Shown piece by piece: positions 1 through 6,826 of a stretch of 17,652 bases of DNA. Source of the stretch: Methanosarcinaceae archaeon (lineage in GTDB: Archaea; Halobacteriota; Methanosarcinia; Methanosarcinales; Methanosarcinaceae). The notes below the pieces were generated by a model. The model ran no database searches. It saw only the letters and a program-made list of their open reading frames with translations, and was not told where the DNA came from. A program made the position numbers and the translations under genes. Every line of letters starts with the position of its first letter. Positions within the stretch are counted from its first letter, which is position 1. The DNA is taken from positions 1-17,652 of the forward strand of contig JAGAEB010000064.1 in assembly GCA_017613335.1 (NCBI GenBank). The letters run 5' to 3'.

Positions 1-9
1 AAAAACAAG

Positions 10-153
10 GAGATGAGGGAACGGAAAAACAAAGAGATGCAGGAACGGAAAAACAAAGAGATGCAGGAACGGAAAAACAAAGAGATGCAGGAACGGAAAA
101 ACAAAGAGATGCAGGAACGGAAAAACAAAGAGATGCAGGAACGGAAAAACAGG
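10..153. repeat. 24-bp tandem repeat (6 copies)
   Basis: A 24-bp unit beginning GAGATGCAGGAACGG recurs at 10, 34, 58, 82, 106 and 130; the first copy is diverged. It may start before the window. Because 24 is a multiple of three, one + frame stays open and reads MQERKNKE repeats into the next gene, but the ribosome site at 181 argues that the array lies upstream of that gene and is not part of it. It could be the 3' trailer or last codons of a gene outside the window. Confidence 0.9.
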
Positions 154-192
154 GTGATGTCGGATCGGGAAATGACGGAAGGAGGATCTGAA

Positions 193-621
193 ATGTTTTC
201 GGTTTCGGAAATAACTGTTTTTTCGATGACTCTTTCTCAGGCAGCGGCGGTGTTTTTTCTTTCTCTGTTTCTGACGGAGGCATCAGAGCTTGTTTTCGGG
301 ATCGCTGTCGGGCTGAAACGCCAGGATCTTTATCTCATCTTTCTTGTGAACATCATCACAAATCCGCCTGCTGTGTTCTTTTTTTATTTTATGATGTATT
401 ACCTGTCGCCGGAATTGTTTTTTGTCCGGCATGATGTGGTCCTGATCCTGACGGAGGCTGCTGTTGTTCTGACAGAAGCCTGGTTTTTTGACAGATATGC
501 CGTCTCCGTCCGCAGGCCTTTGGTGTTTTCGTTCATCATCAATCTGTTTTCGGTCCTGTCCGGGGTCGTTATTCAGAAAATGAGCAGTATGATCCTGCTG
601 TCTGTCGGGACAGGGCTGTAA
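193..621 (+). CDS. Small four-TM membrane protein, function unknown
   Basis: A 142-residue hydrophobic protein. I chose ATG 193 because GGAGG at 181-185 sits seven bases upstream and the first transmembrane segment follows at once. An in-frame ATG at 13 would add 60 residues encoded mostly by the 24-bp array, which I think unlikely. About four membrane segments are visible (roughly residues 10-38, 46-70, 78-98, 107-135). Notable motifs are LTEASELVFGI, LVNIITNPPAV in the second helix and LTEAAVVLTEAWFFDRY. From memory, this Asn-Ile-Thr-Asn-Pro helix and the acidic third helix resemble small uncharacterised membrane proteins of gut Firmicutes that sit beside exported SH3-like proteins. That resemblance is recalled, not searched. 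It precedes two genes for exported/membrane proteins on the same strand, 59 bp away. No enzyme motif is seen. Confidence 0.7.
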   Translation: MFSVSEITVFSMTLSQAAAVFFLSLFLTEASELVFGIAVGLKRQDLYLIFLVNIITNPPAVFFFYFMMYYLSPELFFVRHDVVLILTEAAVVLTEAWFFDRYAVSVRRPLVFSFIINLFSVLSGVVIQKMSSMILLSVGTGL

Positions 622-680
622 CAGGTGAAAAACTATAAACAAAAGAAGGCATTAAAATTCAAAGAAACTGAGGTGTTTTT

Positions 681-908
681 ATGAGAAGAATCATCATCGG
701 TCCGATTGCTTCGGCTTTATTTTCGGCTGTATCACTGCTTCCGGTATCTGCGGATGTTATCGTTCCTGAACAGGGTCTCAGCGGTTCTGTTCTGAGCTTT
801 TCGCTGATGATCAGCATTTTTGCGGCGTTTGTCTTTCTGGTCCTTTTTTTGGCTGTCGTATTGGTTGCAGCCGGCCTTCTGAAGAAAAGCAGAGAATCGA
901 CTTCATAA
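681..908 (+). CDS. Small secreted/membrane-anchored protein (75 aa)
   Basis: A 75-residue protein starting at ATG 681 behind GAGGTG at 669-674. Residues 1-24 look like a signal peptide ending PVSAD, followed by a short polar stretch (VIVPEQGLSG) and a strong membrane helix (about 37-66) ending in KKSRES, so the C-terminus is probably cytoplasmic. The same PVSADV cleavage context and C-terminal helix-plus-basic tail occur in the next gene, so the two may share processing or descent. I recognise no domain. The spacing (59 bp from the previous gene, about 100 bp to the next) fits a locally co-regulated trio, though TATA-like boxes occur between the genes, so one transcript is not certain. Confidence 0.65.
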   Translation: MRRIIIGPIASALFSAVSLLPVSADVIVPEQGLSGSVLSFSLMISIFAAFVFLVLFLAVVLVAAGLLKKSRESTS

Positions 909-976
909 AAAAGCAGCAGCGTATGGAAGAAGCATTGCAGCAAACGCGAGACGTACAAAAGTATAAACACGCGTGA

Positions 977-984
977 TATAAATA
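977..984 (+). promoter_or_regulatory. TATA-like box before the exported SH3-like gene
   Basis: TATAAATA lies 29 bp upstream of ATG 1013. A second candidate (GTATAAAC) is at 961-968. If the nearer box is used, the transcript would start just before the GGAG ribosome site; the farther box would give a short leader containing it. Assigned by position only. Confidence 0.35.
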
Positions 985-1012
985 CAGCTGCATATTGTCA
1001 GGAGTTATAAAA

Positions 1013-1654
1013 ATGAAAAGATCAGCCGTTTTTCCGGTTTCTTTGTCTGTTTTGTCTGCAGTTCTGATGTTTTTGCTTGCGGTATTTTCCGTCTGTCCGG
1101 TGTCTGCGGATGTTTTGTGGAATCCTGAAGAATTTAATGCGTCACAGGCTTTCATTGAAGAACATGAGGAAGAGATCGTTCCTTATGACGGTTGTCTTTC
1201 TTCTGTGACGGAATACCGGATGAAGACAGATGAAAACGGAAAAAAACAGATTATTGCGATGGAAGGACCGGTCGAAGTCCGGGATCTTCCCGACAGTCGT
1301 GAAGCGGTTCATGAAAAAAATGTCGAATGGCTCAGAAATGTCAATCCGGATGTGATGTATATCGATGAACAGCAGAATATATGGGTCCATATCAGCGGTT
1401 ATTACCGCGGACGTAACAACTGCTGGGTCTGCGCTTCGAATATCACGGAAAGACTGACGGAAAAAGTTCTGACGGAAGAGGAAGCGGCACAGTATATCAA
1501 TGAAACGAAAGAAACGGATGCACCCGGAAACCCGGCCGGAGATGACAGCGGTTCATCGATCCGTTCGATCGTTGTTCTTTTTGTTCTTCTGCTGACAGCG
1601 GCCGGCGGTGCGTTTATCCTGATCCGCATTCTGAAAAAAAGACAGCAGGACTGA
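1013..1654 (+). CDS. Exported SH3-like protein with C-terminal membrane anchor
   Basis: A 213-residue protein. ATG 1013 is chosen because GGAG (1001-1004) lies eight bases upstream and the signal peptide starts there; an upstream in-frame codon at 995 has no such site. Residues 1-33 form a signal peptide ending PVSAD. The exported part opens with WNPEEFNASQAFIEEHEEE, then has a region with an SH3b-like pattern: VEVRDLPDSREAV, then NIWVHISGYY and NNCWVCASNIT. Three Cys could form disulfides. A polar, Gly/Ser-rich linker leads to a membrane helix (about 185-207) and the tail KKRQQD, so the domain should face outside with a single C-terminal anchor. Bacterial proteins with an F-x-E-E-H motif and a GWV-type SH3 fold next to small membrane proteins are what it reminds me of; this is inference. 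Codons end in T or A more often than in the chaperonin and synthetase genes here. Confidence 0.7.
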   Translation: MKRSAVFPVSLSVLSAVLMFLLAVFSVCPVSADVLWNPEEFNASQAFIEEHEEEIVPYDGCLSSVTEYRMKTDENGKKQIIAMEGPVEVRDLPDSREAVHEKNVEWLRNVNPDVMYIDEQQNIWVHISGYYRGRNNCWVCASNITERLTEKVLTEEEAAQYINETKETDAPGNPAGDDSGSSIRSIVVLFVLLLTAAGGAFILIRILKKRQQD

Positions 1655-1890
1655 AACAAATAACAGACGCAGACACCGGACAGACGGGAACAAATAACGG
1701 ACGCAGACAATGACAGACGGGAACAAATAACGGACAGGAACAAACAACAGACGGGAACAAATAACAGACGGGGACAAATAACGGACAGGAACAAATAACA
1801 GATGGGGACAAATAACGGACAGGAACAAATAACAGATGGGGACAAATAACGGACAGGAACAAATAACAGACGCAGACAATAACAGACGGG
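1655..1890. repeat. 17-bp minisatellite with 34-bp higher-order pattern
   Basis: Starts at the base after the stop codon of the preceding gene. The basic unit is about GGAACAAATAACGGACA (17 bp), alternating with GGGACAAATAACGGACA and GGAACAAATAACAGATG-type variants, which gives a 34-bp pattern in the middle. The + strand has almost no T beyond one per unit. Because 17 is not a multiple of three and the unit has no stop on the minus strand, all three minus frames stay open across it, giving spurious Leu/Val/Cys-rich ORFs. Confidence 0.92.
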
Positions 1891-1924
1891 AATAAGAACA
1901 GAAACACTTTTTTCCGGACATTTG

Positions 1925-1965
1925 GATGCAGGATCTTTCAGAGGAAAGTCCTGCATCTTTTTTTT
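1925..1965 (+). terminator. Hairpin plus T8 terminator
   Basis: The arms GATGCAGGA (1925-1933) and TCCTGCATC (1949-1957), extended by CTTTC/GAAAG, form a strong hairpin directly followed by eight T (1958-1965). It lies beyond the 17-bp array, so the array would be transcribed as a 3' trailer. Confidence 0.7.
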
Positions 1966-1992
1966 GGACCGGGCGGATCCTGATCTGTAAAT

Positions 1993-2015
1993 AACCCCCT
2001 TGTTTCCGGTGGAAA
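1993..2015 (-). promoter_or_regulatory. ORB-like initiator binding site A
   Basis: Read on the minus strand the core is TTCCACCGGAAACAAGGGGG. It matches the layout of archaeal origin recognition boxes bound by Orc1/Cdc6: an imperfect TTCCAnnGGAA dyad, then an A-rich spacer and a G-string. The match to my memory of the consensus is close. Binding is not demonstrated. Confidence 0.6.
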
Positions 2016-2105
2016 GAAACGTCAGACGCAGACATTCTTTATTTAACGGTTATGATGTCCGGATGTTTTGATACAAAAATATTTCAGTCAGCAATAAATG
2101 TCTTC

Positions 2106-2120
2106 TGATGTTGTTTTTTA
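2106..2120 (+). repeat. Dispersed motif TGATGTTGTTTTTTA, copy 1
   Basis: The same 15-nt motif, TGAT(G/A)(T/C)TGTTTTTTA, occurs at 5921-5935 and 5987-6001. I noticed copies only in the two regions that carry ORB-like sites. Here it is 25 bp from an ORB-like site. Role unknown. Confidence 0.5.
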
Positions 2121-2130
2121 TGTAACGGAG

Positions 2131-2153
2131 AACCCGTCTGTTTCTTTTGGAAA
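2131..2153 (-). promoter_or_regulatory. ORB-like initiator binding site B (weaker)
   Basis: The minus-strand core is TTCCAAAAGAAACAGACGGG. It has the same spacing as site A but a degenerate dyad and a G-string of only three. Orientation is the same as site A, 138 bp away. Confidence 0.4.
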
Positions 2154-2274
2154 AAACATTATGGGAAAGCTTTGAAATGATCTTCGTTTTGGGTAAACGA
2201 ACAGATCCGGAGATTTCCGGTGGAAGATCACCCGGTTAAAACAGACGCTGAAAAATTAAAAAAAGTCGTCATGA

Positions 2275-2412
2275 GCAGCTCAGGAAAAGCACAAAGAGCA
2301 GTCCGGGAAAAGCACAGGAGAAGCTCAGGAAAAGCACAAGAGAAGTTCAGGAAAAGTACAAAAAGAAGCTCAGGAAAAGCACAAGAGAAGCTCAGAAAAA
2401 GCACAGGGAACA
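2275..2412. repeat. 22-23-bp imperfect tandem repeat (about 6 copies)
   Basis: Units like CTCAGGAAAAGCACAAGAGA recur about six times with substitutions and 1-2-base length changes. It is purine-rich on the + strand. An open + frame (2220-2522) runs through it and reads SSGKAQEKLRKST-type repeats, but it lacks a ribosome site and any non-repeat domain, so I treat it as non-coding. Confidence 0.85.
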
Positions 2413-2543
2413 GCAGGATGCATCAGCATCCTGCGTGTTCTGATTCTGATCCTGTGTCCGGACTGAAAGGTCTCGGGCCGGATCTGTATGAATATGTATG
2501 GACAGGATCCGGCTGTTTCTGAACAGGATCGTGGTTTCATTTT

Positions 2544-4139
2544 TCAGAAGAACATGTTCTCGGGGGCAGGCATCAGATTTTCATTCTTTTTCTTCATGAT
2601 CTTTGCGACGGCTTCTTTGAAGTCTTCCTGAAGAACGACGTCTCTGTTGTTTCTGATGGCGAACATGCCGGCTTCGGTGGTGATGGCTTTGACATCTGCG
2701 CCGCTGGCGTCTTTGGCAAGAGCGGCGATGATTTTAAGGTCGACGTCTTTTCCGAGGTTCATTTTCTGAGTGTGGATCTCGAAGATGGAAAGACGGCCTT
2801 TTTCATCCGGGAGCGGGACGTAGATGATGCGGTCGAATCTGCCGGGTCTGAGGATCGCGCTGTCAAGGATGTCGATCCGGTTCGTTGCGCCGATGATCTT
2901 GACATTGGACAGGTGTGTAAAGCCGTCCATTTCCGCGAGGAGCTGGATGAGCGTTCTCTGGACTTCTCTGTCGGCGCCGTTTCCGTCATCGATCCTTTTG
3001 GAAGCGATCGCATCGATCTCGTCGATGAAAACGATCGTCGGTGCTTTTTCCCGGGCCATGTCAAAGAGTTCATGGACCATTTTGGCACCATCGCCGATGT
3101 ATTTCTGGACGAGTTCGGAGCCGACGACGCGCATGAATGTAGCATTCGTTCTGTTGGCGACGGCTTTTGCGATCATCGTCTTGCCTGTTCCCGGAGGACC
3201 GTAGAGAAGAGCGCCTCCCGGCGGTTCGATGCCGACTTTTTCGAAAAGTTCCGGTTTCGTGAGCGGAAGCTCGACGATCTCCTGGATCTCCCGGATCTGA
3301 TCATCGAGGCCGCCGATCTCTTCATAAGAAACATTGCATTCTTCCATAAGTTCCATGGAAGCGACATCGGGCTCGTCAAAGTCCGGATAGATATCGGCAA
3401 CGGCGAATGTCTGCTGGTTCATGCCGACATTGACGCCCGGTTCAAGGTCTTCCGGATCAATATCAGATGAATAGGAAACGATCAGCTGCGGACCGGCAGA
3501 ACTGCGGACAGCGACATGATTTTCGTCGATGACATCCAGGACCGTTCCGAGAAGAAGCGGGGAACTTTTCATTTTTTCAAGATCGCTCCTGAAACGGCGG
3601 GCTTCATTTGAGAAGTGGAGGCGTTCTCTGTCGATCTTTTTGTAATCTTCGATGATGCGGAGATTTTCTTTCTGAAGATCGTCATTGGTTTTGAGAACTG
3701 TCTTCATCTGGATCTCAAACTGTTCCAGAGAATTTCTGAGATTCCTGTTTTCTTCATCCCTGGTCACAAGAACTGTTTTCAGGCGTCCGGATTCGATGTT
3801 CATCAGATCGATCCGGTCATTGAGATCGATGATCCTGGCACGGAGTTCGGCCAGTTCGCCGGAACTGTCGTTCTGTTCGTTTTTGTTTTCCTGCATTTTG
3901 TTTTTCTGTGTATCGTTTTTTTCTGTTTCGTTTTCTTTTGCTGCGTTTTCCTGTGTTTCGTATTTCTCTTTCAGATCATTCAGTTCCGAAAGTCTGTTTT
4001 TGGCGAGCGTCTGCGCTCTTTTGAGAGAAGTTTCTTTCTTTTTGAGTTCTTTCTGAAGTTCTTCAATCTGCATTTTGTAAGAAAGTTCAGAAAAATCCGC
4101 ATCAGCCTGTTTGGATTTTTTATCTGCTGCTGCTGTCAT
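2544..4139 (-). CDS. pan: Proteasome-activating nucleotidase (PAN), enlarged coiled coil
   Basis: A 531-residue AAA+ ATPase that unfolds proteins and feeds them to the archaeal 20S proteasome as a hexameric ring. Order: long coiled coil (about 18-190) interrupted by a Gln/Asn/Lys/Glu-rich segment (60-92), OB-fold region (about 195-250), AAA domain with aromatic-hydrophobic pore loop KYIGDG (346-351), Walker A GPPGTGKT (314-321), Walker B IVFIDEID (369-376), and the second region of homology ending RPGRFDR (431-437). Typical PANs are about 400-430 residues, so the N-terminal part is about 100 longer. The last three residues are MFF where the proteasome-docking HbYX motif has Tyr, so Phe replaces Tyr. 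Start ATG 4139 has GGAGGG (4148-4153 on the opposite strand) upstream. Divergent from eno. Confidence 0.95.
   Translation of the reverse strand: MTAAADKKSKQADADFSELSYKMQIEELQKELKKKETSLKRAQTLAKNRLSELNDLKEKYETQENAAKENETEKNDTQKNKMQENKNEQNDSSGELAELRARIIDLNDRIDLMNIESGRLKTVLVTRDEENRNLRNSLEQFEIQMKTVLKTNDDLQKENLRIIEDYKKIDRERLHFSNEARRFRSDLEKMKSSPLLLGTVLDVIDENHVAVRSSAGPQLIVSYSSDIDPEDLEPGVNVGMNQQTFAVADIYPDFDEPDVASMELMEECNVSYEEIGGLDDQIREIQEIVELPLTKPELFEKVGIEPPGGALLYGPPGTGKTMIAKAVANRTNATFMRVVGSELVQKYIGDGAKMVHELFDMAREKAPTIVFIDEIDAIASKRIDDGNGADREVQRTLIQLLAEMDGFTHLSNVKIIGATNRIDILDSAILRPGRFDRIIYVPLPDEKGRLSIFEIHTQKMNLGKDVDLKIIAALAKDASGADVKAITTEAGMFAIRNNRDVVLQEDFKEAVAKIMKKKNENLMPAPENMFF
3873..3966. repeat. Low-complexity imperfect repeat inside pan
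   Basis: T-rich on the + strand with recurring GTTTTCCTG/TGTTTCG-like words, giving the charged Gln/Asn/Lys/Glu linker in the PAN coiled coil (about residues 60-90). It looks like an in-frame slippage expansion that has since diverged. Confidence 0.6.
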
Positions 4140-4462
4140 TATTTTCCCTCCTGCGGATGTTATAAGCCGGTAAACAGAACGAAAAGGATTATTCAGTATA
4201 TAAAATGAATAGTAGAGGCTTCATTTCGGTACATATATAAAATGATGGCCGGGAAAGGAAAAAGCGGCCGGAAAAAGCGGATAAAAACCGGCCGGGAAAT
4301 GAGGCAATAATTTAAATCATAATCTGCAGTTTCACTATATACATCAGTCTGAATGCATCGGTCTGAAAATGCTGATGATATTTCAGTTGTGAATCTTAAT
4401 TTTTTATGATTGTGTTTATGATCGTTTCCGGTATTCCGGTTATATAAAATCAAGTGATCCGT
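4140..4462. promoter_or_regulatory. Divergent pan/eno promoter region
   Basis: A 323-bp gap holding three copies of TATATAAAAT (4197-4206, 4234-4243, 4441-4450). Read on the minus strand, the first gives a TATA box about 60 bp before the pan start, leaving a short leader with GGAGGG. The third lies 13-22 bp before eno ATG 4463, so eno mRNA would be leaderless or nearly so. A stem-loop with a 7-bp stem (CGGCCGG/CCGGCCG, 4265-4294) lies between. No gene is seen in the gap. Confidence 0.6.
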
Positions 4463-5749
4463 ATGACTATCTTAGGTTACAGCGATACTGAGCGTTTTTT
4501 GATCAAAGGCATTAAGGCCCGTGAAATTCTGGATTCCAGAGGAAACCCGACTGTTGAAGTTGATGTGTTCACTTCGGCCGGTTTCGGGAGAGCAAGTGTC
4601 CCGTCCGGCGCATCGACCGGTTCCCATGAAGCGCTTGAGCTCAGAGACGGCGGCGACCGTTATAACGGAAAAGGTGTTCAGAAAGCTGTTTCCAATGTTA
4701 CTGATATCATTGCGCCGGCGCTGATCGGCAGAGATGTCCGTCAGCAGAGAGAGATCGATGAACTCATGCTCGACATCGACGGCACCGCCAATAAAGCAAA
4801 TCTCGGCGCCAATGCCGTTCTCGGTGTTTCGATGACCGTTGCAAAAACGGCGGCAGCTATCCTGAACATGCCGCTTTACAGATATCTCGGCGGATCCAAT
4901 GCCTATACGCTTCCGGTGCCGACCATGAACGTCTTAAACGGCGGAAAACACGCCGGAAATGACCTGGCCATCCAGGAATTCATGATCCAGCCGATCGGTG
5001 CTTCCACTTTCAGAGAAGCCATGCAGATGGGTTCTGAAACATATCACGCGCTCGGAAAGTATCTGAACAAATACTACGGCGCATCTTCTACGAATGTCGG
5101 TTATGAAGGCGGCTATGCGCCGAAGATGGAAAAGACCGCAGAAGCGCTTGATGCCCTGAGGATCGCCATTGAAAACGCCGGATACACCGAAGACGAGATC
5201 AAGATCGGTCTTGATGCTGCTTCTTCTGAATTCTATGACAAGGAGACCGACACCTACAAGGTCGACGGCGAAACGAAGACGGCTGATGAACTGGCTCAGT
5301 ATTACATCGACCTCGTCAACAACTACCCCATCTTATCGATCGAAGATCCCTTCTTCGAAGATTCCTTCGATGACTTTGCAAACCTGTCTGCAGAACTTTA
5401 TGACACGATCATCGTCGGCGATGATCTCTTCGTCACGAACCCGGAAAGAATTTCCAACGGTATCGAATGCAACGCTGCGACCGGTCTTCTCCTCAAAGTC
5501 AACCAGATCGGCTCTCTGTCCGAAGCATTCGACGCAGCAACGCTGGCGACCAGAAACGGACTTTCCCTCTTTGTGAGCCACCGCTCCGCAGAGACCGAAG
5601 ACACAACGATCGCAGACCTCTCTGTCGCACTCGGCGCAGATCTCATCAAGACCGGAGCACCTGCCAGAGGCGAAAGGACAGCCAAATACAACCAGCTTCT
5701 CAGGATAGAAGAAGAACTCGGCGATGCTGCAGAATACGTGCAGCTTTGA
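4463..5749 (+). CDS. eno: Enolase (phosphopyruvate hydratase)
   Basis: Interconverts 2-phosphoglycerate and phosphoenolpyruvate in glycolysis and gluconeogenesis, as a cytoplasmic Mg-dependent enzyme. The protein is 428 residues from ATG 4463, the family length; GTG 4454 would add three. Motifs in order: AREILDSRGNPTVEV (19-33), SGASTGSHEALELRD, GANAVLGVS, GGKHAGNDLAIQEFM, metal ligands in GLDAASSEFY, SIEDPFFED (about 291-299) and VGDDLFVTNP (about 318-327), catalytic Lys in LLKVNQIGSLSEA (about 345) and SHRS (372-375). The usual SHRSGETED reads SHRSAETED, a conservative Gly-to-Ala change. The TATA box at 4441 suggests a leaderless transcript. A strong hairpin terminator follows at 5818. No other gene is co-transcribed. 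Confidence 0.97.
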   Translation: MTILGYSDTERFLIKGIKAREILDSRGNPTVEVDVFTSAGFGRASVPSGASTGSHEALELRDGGDRYNGKGVQKAVSNVTDIIAPALIGRDVRQQREIDELMLDIDGTANKANLGANAVLGVSMTVAKTAAAILNMPLYRYLGGSNAYTLPVPTMNVLNGGKHAGNDLAIQEFMIQPIGASTFREAMQMGSETYHALGKYLNKYYGASSTNVGYEGGYAPKMEKTAEALDALRIAIENAGYTEDEIKIGLDAASSEFYDKETDTYKVDGETKTADELAQYYIDLVNNYPILSIEDPFFEDSFDDFANLSAELYDTIIVGDDLFVTNPERISNGIECNAATGLLLKVNQIGSLSEAFDAATLATRNGLSLFVSHRSAETEDTTIADLSVALGADLIKTGAPARGERTAKYNQLLRIEEELGDAAEYVQL

Positions 5750-5817
5750 AGTTCTGATCATCAGGATCCGGAAAAGAAGAATATCCTGAAAAATACCCGG
5801 AAAAGATTCCGGCAAAA

Positions 5818-5852
5818 AGCACGGTACTGTCTCAGTACTGTGCTTTTTTTTT
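5818..5852 (+). terminator. eno hairpin terminator with T9
   Basis: The arms AGCACGGTACT (5818-5828) and AGTACTGTGCT (5834-5844) pair over 11 bp with one G-T wobble around a 5-base loop. A run of nine T follows. Confidence 0.8.
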
Positions 5853-5920
5853 ATTTATCTCAGCAGCTGATCATAACAAAATGCGAAGCATGTCAGATCA
5901 CCCGGATTTAAAGAGTCTTT

Positions 5921-5935
5921 TGATACTGTTTTTTA
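5921..5935 (+). repeat. Dispersed motif TGATACTGTTTTTTA, copy 2
   Basis: Differs from copies 1 and 3 at two positions. It lies about 200 bp left of the paired ORB-like sites. Confidence 0.5.
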
Positions 5936-5986
5936 ATAAGGCCGCTGATAAGCACCTGAACTTCCTGCATCATTAAAAAAGCCGTT

Positions 5987-6001
5987 TGATGTTGTTTTTT
6001 A
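5987..6001 (+). repeat. Dispersed motif TGATGTTGTTTTTTA, copy 3
   Basis: Identical to copy 1 over 15 bases and 66 bp from copy 2. Confidence 0.5.
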
Positions 6002-6131
6002 ACAAAAATCCGGAAAAACGGTGAAAATACACCGGAATCACGTTTTCGGGCACCTTAAAAAACCGGAAGCCGCAGAAAAATCCTCATCACAATGAGAACA
6101 AAAACGGCAAACGATCCTAAGCTTTAAAAAT

Positions 6132-6154
6132 AACCCCCTTATTTCCGATGGAAA
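6132..6154 (-). promoter_or_regulatory. ORB-like initiator binding site C
   Basis: The minus-strand core is TTCCATCGGAAATAAGGGGG: full dyad, A-rich spacer and five-G string. Together with site A it is the best match. The G-string points left, away from the AT-rich core. Confidence 0.65.
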
Positions 6155-6170
6155 GGTTATAAACCACCGA

Positions 6171-6193
6171 AACCCTGCAATTTCTACTGGAAA
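6171..6193 (-). promoter_or_regulatory. ORB-like initiator binding site D (weaker)
   Basis: The minus-strand core is TTCCAGTAGAAATTGCAGGG, with identical spacing but one dyad mismatch and a three-G string. It is 39 bp from site C and in the same orientation, directly left of the AT-rich core. Confidence 0.45.
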
Positions 6194-6216
6194 AAACTAT
6201 TTGAACACGGGCAGGT

Positions 6217-6308
6217 CAAAAACCAAAAAAAAGATTTTTGTTTTTTTTTACAAAAAAACCATGTTGTTAAGTTATTGAATTTTTTGTATTTATAGATTTC
6301 TTAATTTC
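6217..6308. other. AT-rich core, possible DNA unwinding element
   Basis: Nearly all A/T with A8 and T10 runs and short inverted A/T tracts, next to ORB-like sites C and D. The base composition is clear; the role is inferred from position. Confidence 0.45.
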
Positions 6309-6599
6309 AGATGAACAGTACTGGATACAAAACAAAGAATAAATAAAAAGCACAAAACAAATAAAAAGTAAAAACAAAAAAAGAGCCTTTTGAATCAGCG
6401 TCCGCTTCAGGAAGACAGACAGAACAAAACAGCAGACATGAATCCTGAATGAAATTGTGTGAAAACACAGAATTCAGTAGCATGAGAACTTGTTTTTTTA
6501 TTTTCCGTTTCTGTTCGTTCTTTGACTGATATCGTTTTTTAAATATTTTCTGTGATTTTTCTGAAAATTCCGACATTTTTTGTGATGTCTGTTTGTGTT

Positions 6600-6622
6600 A
6601 TTCCATCGGAAGTCAGGGGGTT
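6600..6622 (+). promoter_or_regulatory. ORB-like initiator binding site E
   Basis: The plus-strand core is TTCCATCGGAAGTCAGGGGG, opposite in orientation to sites C and D. The dyad and five-G string are intact; the spacer is less A-rich. Confidence 0.55.
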
Positions 6623-6817
6623 GGTCTCTTTTCTTTTTTTTTCTTTTCTTTGTCTTTTATCAGTCAGACCAGATAAGAAGAAGTAATGATGAATCATTTA
6701 TTATTTTTCTCCGGCTTCTCTGAAAAACTTTAATATGATTGTCCGGTTTGTTCACATATTTATGCCCGGATTTTCTGATCTGAATTCTGTTGTATCTGAC
6801 TTATGATTTTTGAATCC

Positions 6818-6826
6818 TTTTATACC
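6818..6826 (+). promoter_or_regulatory. TATA-like box for mfnA
   Basis: TTTTATACC lies about 60-70 bp before the mfnA start, giving a predicted leader of about 40 nt. No ribosome site is obvious next to the start. Confidence 0.4.

Larger units (their letters stand above)
1966..2543. other. Gene-free region between terminator and pan 3' end
   Basis: I see no convincing gene. It holds two ORB-like sites (1993-2015, 2131-2153), one copy of a TGATGTTGTTTTTTA motif (2106-2120), an AT-rich stretch (about 2036-2125) and a 22-23-bp array. It also has two inverted repeats: 2413-2434 (9-bp stem GCAGGATGC) and 2477-2513 (GCCGGATC/GATCCGGC). The second could form after pan on the minus strand but has no T tract there. 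Confidence 0.6.

Noticed and set aside
13..192. N-terminal MQERKNKE-repeat extension of the first membrane protein
   Set aside because: GGAGG at 181 sets ATG 193 as the start, and the extension is just the 24-bp array read through.
1940..1950. GAGGAAAGTCC resembling the conserved RNase P RNA element
   Set aside because: It lies in the loop and arm of a hairpin followed by T8, and no other RNase P element is seen around it. Coincidence.
1402..2035. Minus-strand ORFs rich in LFVPV/SVIC
   Set aside because: All three frames are open solely because of the 17-bp array; they overlap a real + strand gene and its terminator.
2203..2229. TTTCCGGTGGAAG as a sixth ORB-like site
   Set aside because: The dyad is present but no G-string lies at the fixed distance on either side.
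2220..2522. 100-codon + strand ORF across the 22-23-bp array
   Set aside because: Most of it is repeat-derived Ser/Gly/Lys/Ala/Arg; no ribosome site or recognisable domain. Open because the array lacks stops.
6307..6576. 89-codon minus-strand ORF in the candidate origin region
   Set aside because: No ribosome site; composition reflects AT-rich DNA (Phe/Leu/Tyr/Lys runs). No motif.
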